DNA of 64,000 nucleotides from Brockia lithotrophica (GTDB taxonomy: Bacteria > Bacillota > Bacilli > Thermicanales > DSM-22653). Position numbers and translations under genes: made by a program. How positions within the stretch are numbered: position 1 is the stretch's first letter; each line of letters begins with the position of its first letter. The notes below the pieces were generated by a model. The model worked only from the letters and a program-made list of their open reading frames with translations, searched no databases and was not told where the DNA came from. Shown piece after piece: positions 63,483 to 64,000 of this stretch. The stretch spans positions 689,302-753,301 of the forward strand of contig NZ_RBIJ01000001.1 in the NCBI RefSeq assembly GCF_003633725.1. The letters are read 5' to 3'.

Positions 63483-64000
63483 CTACCTTCCGTTTTCTCT
63501 TTCGGCAAACTTGGGGCAAATATCGTACACGTAGCTGGGTGTAAGGGGGACTTTAAAAGTGAACGATGATTTATTCGACAATTCATCTTCATCGAGATCG
63601 AGCAGAAGGCACTCCTTTTCAAAACTGAGGCCGTGGTTTTCTTCTGCATCTTTTTTTGCATAAATGTAGAGCTCCCTGGTAAACTTTGGATCCAGCTGGA
63701 TCACTCTTTCTTCCCGAACGTGCTCGAGGTACATGGCGTTCACAAGAGAATTCTCGGGAACGAGCGTTGCCCGCGAACGCAGCTTAATTGCCCCCTGAGA
63801 AAGGTACACCGAAAGAAGGTGGAGGCCCAAGGTCGCCAACACCAATCTTCCGGCCACATCGCGTTCGTGAGCATATGTGCCTTGTTGGGGCGGGAAATAG
63901 AGTTTTCGAAGCGAAGAAAATTTGAGCACGGAATGATAGACGATCTCCTGTACCGTCACGTAACCGCCATCCGCGTTGATTGTCGGAAGGATGTGGCCGA
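63483..64000 (-). CDS. csb1: Csb1 (Cas7, GSU0053 family), 5' part outside window
   Basis: C-terminal part of the type I-G backbone protein that coats the crRNA. The frame is open to the window end, so the gene is cut off and about 172 residues are visible. Family patterns are GHILPTINADGGYVTVQEI, SSLRKLYF, AGRLVLATLGLHLLS and GAIKLRSRATLVP. It comes just before csb2, the usual order. Any further cas genes would lie beyond 64000. Confidence 0.75.
   Translation of the reverse strand, partial: GHILPTINADGGYVTVQEIVYHSVLKFSSLRKLYFPPQQGTYAHERDVAGRLVLATLGLHLLSVYLSQGAIKLRSRATLVPENSLVNAMYLEHVREERVIQLDPKFTRELYIYAKKDAEENHGLSFEKECLLLDLDEDELSNKSSFTFKVPLTPSYVYDICPKFAERENGR

Overview
The window looks like chromosomal DNA of a GC-rich (roughly 60-65% by eye), probably thermophilic, spore-forming Firmicute of the Bacillales line. 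The evidence is gene order. rpsU-yqfC-yqfD-phoH-yqfF-ybeY-dgkA-cdd-era-yqzL-recO-glyQ-glyS, mazG/ypjD-dapB-cca-birA and trpEDCFBA-hisC-tyrA-aroA all follow the Bacillus subtilis arrangement. yqfC and yqfD are sporulation genes. No rRNA, tRNA, complete IS element or prophage was seen. Most genes lie on the minus strand.

Layout. 1-2135: the 3' part of an unrecognised, less GC-rich gene, a 45-codon exported-peptide ORF and an unexplained gap. 2136-4698: ECF-type cobalt/nickel importer cbiMNQO. 4952-8004: a marR-hlyD-MFS drug-efflux operon with its operator. 8278-20790: the core 'era' cluster from rpsU to glyS (translation, DNA repair, cell envelope, sporulation). 20879-25522: an OsmC-family protein, a strong palindrome resembling a FadR box, a Na/Pi-cotransporter-like protein, deoC, a Nudix hydrolase and mtaB. 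25718-30644: nhaA, birA, cca, dapB, mazG. 30745-33262: a YitT-type membrane protein, an IDEAL-domain protein and an amidohydrolase-like protein without its metal ligands. 33546-47788: the aromatic supra-operon, interrupted between trpA and hisC by an asparagine-synthetase-like gene and a secreted-protein gene on the other strand. 48104-53999: an EamA transporter, a three-gene ABC exporter and two small membrane proteins.

54279-64000 is a type I-G (formerly I-U) CRISPR-Cas locus read on the minus strand and cut off by the window edge: csb1 (cas7)-csb2 (cas5-cas6)-cas3 (HD domain at the C terminus)-a short cas8-like gene-a four-repeat array-a decayed cas8 3' remnant-cas4-cas1-cas2. The cas4-cas1-cas2 module is strikingly AT-rich compared with the chromosome. 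cas4 and cas1 each carry an apparent one-base deletion. The second cas8 tail directly before cas4 suggests the locus was assembled by recombination between two related systems.

Regulation readable from the sequence: a series of nine GAG triplets in the trp leader matches the binding-site pattern of TRAP, the trp RNA-binding attenuation protein. The same leader can form a hairpin that would cover the trpE ribosome binding site. A perfect 137-bp tandem duplication spans the trpD/trpC junction. A MarR operator lies upstream of the efflux operon.
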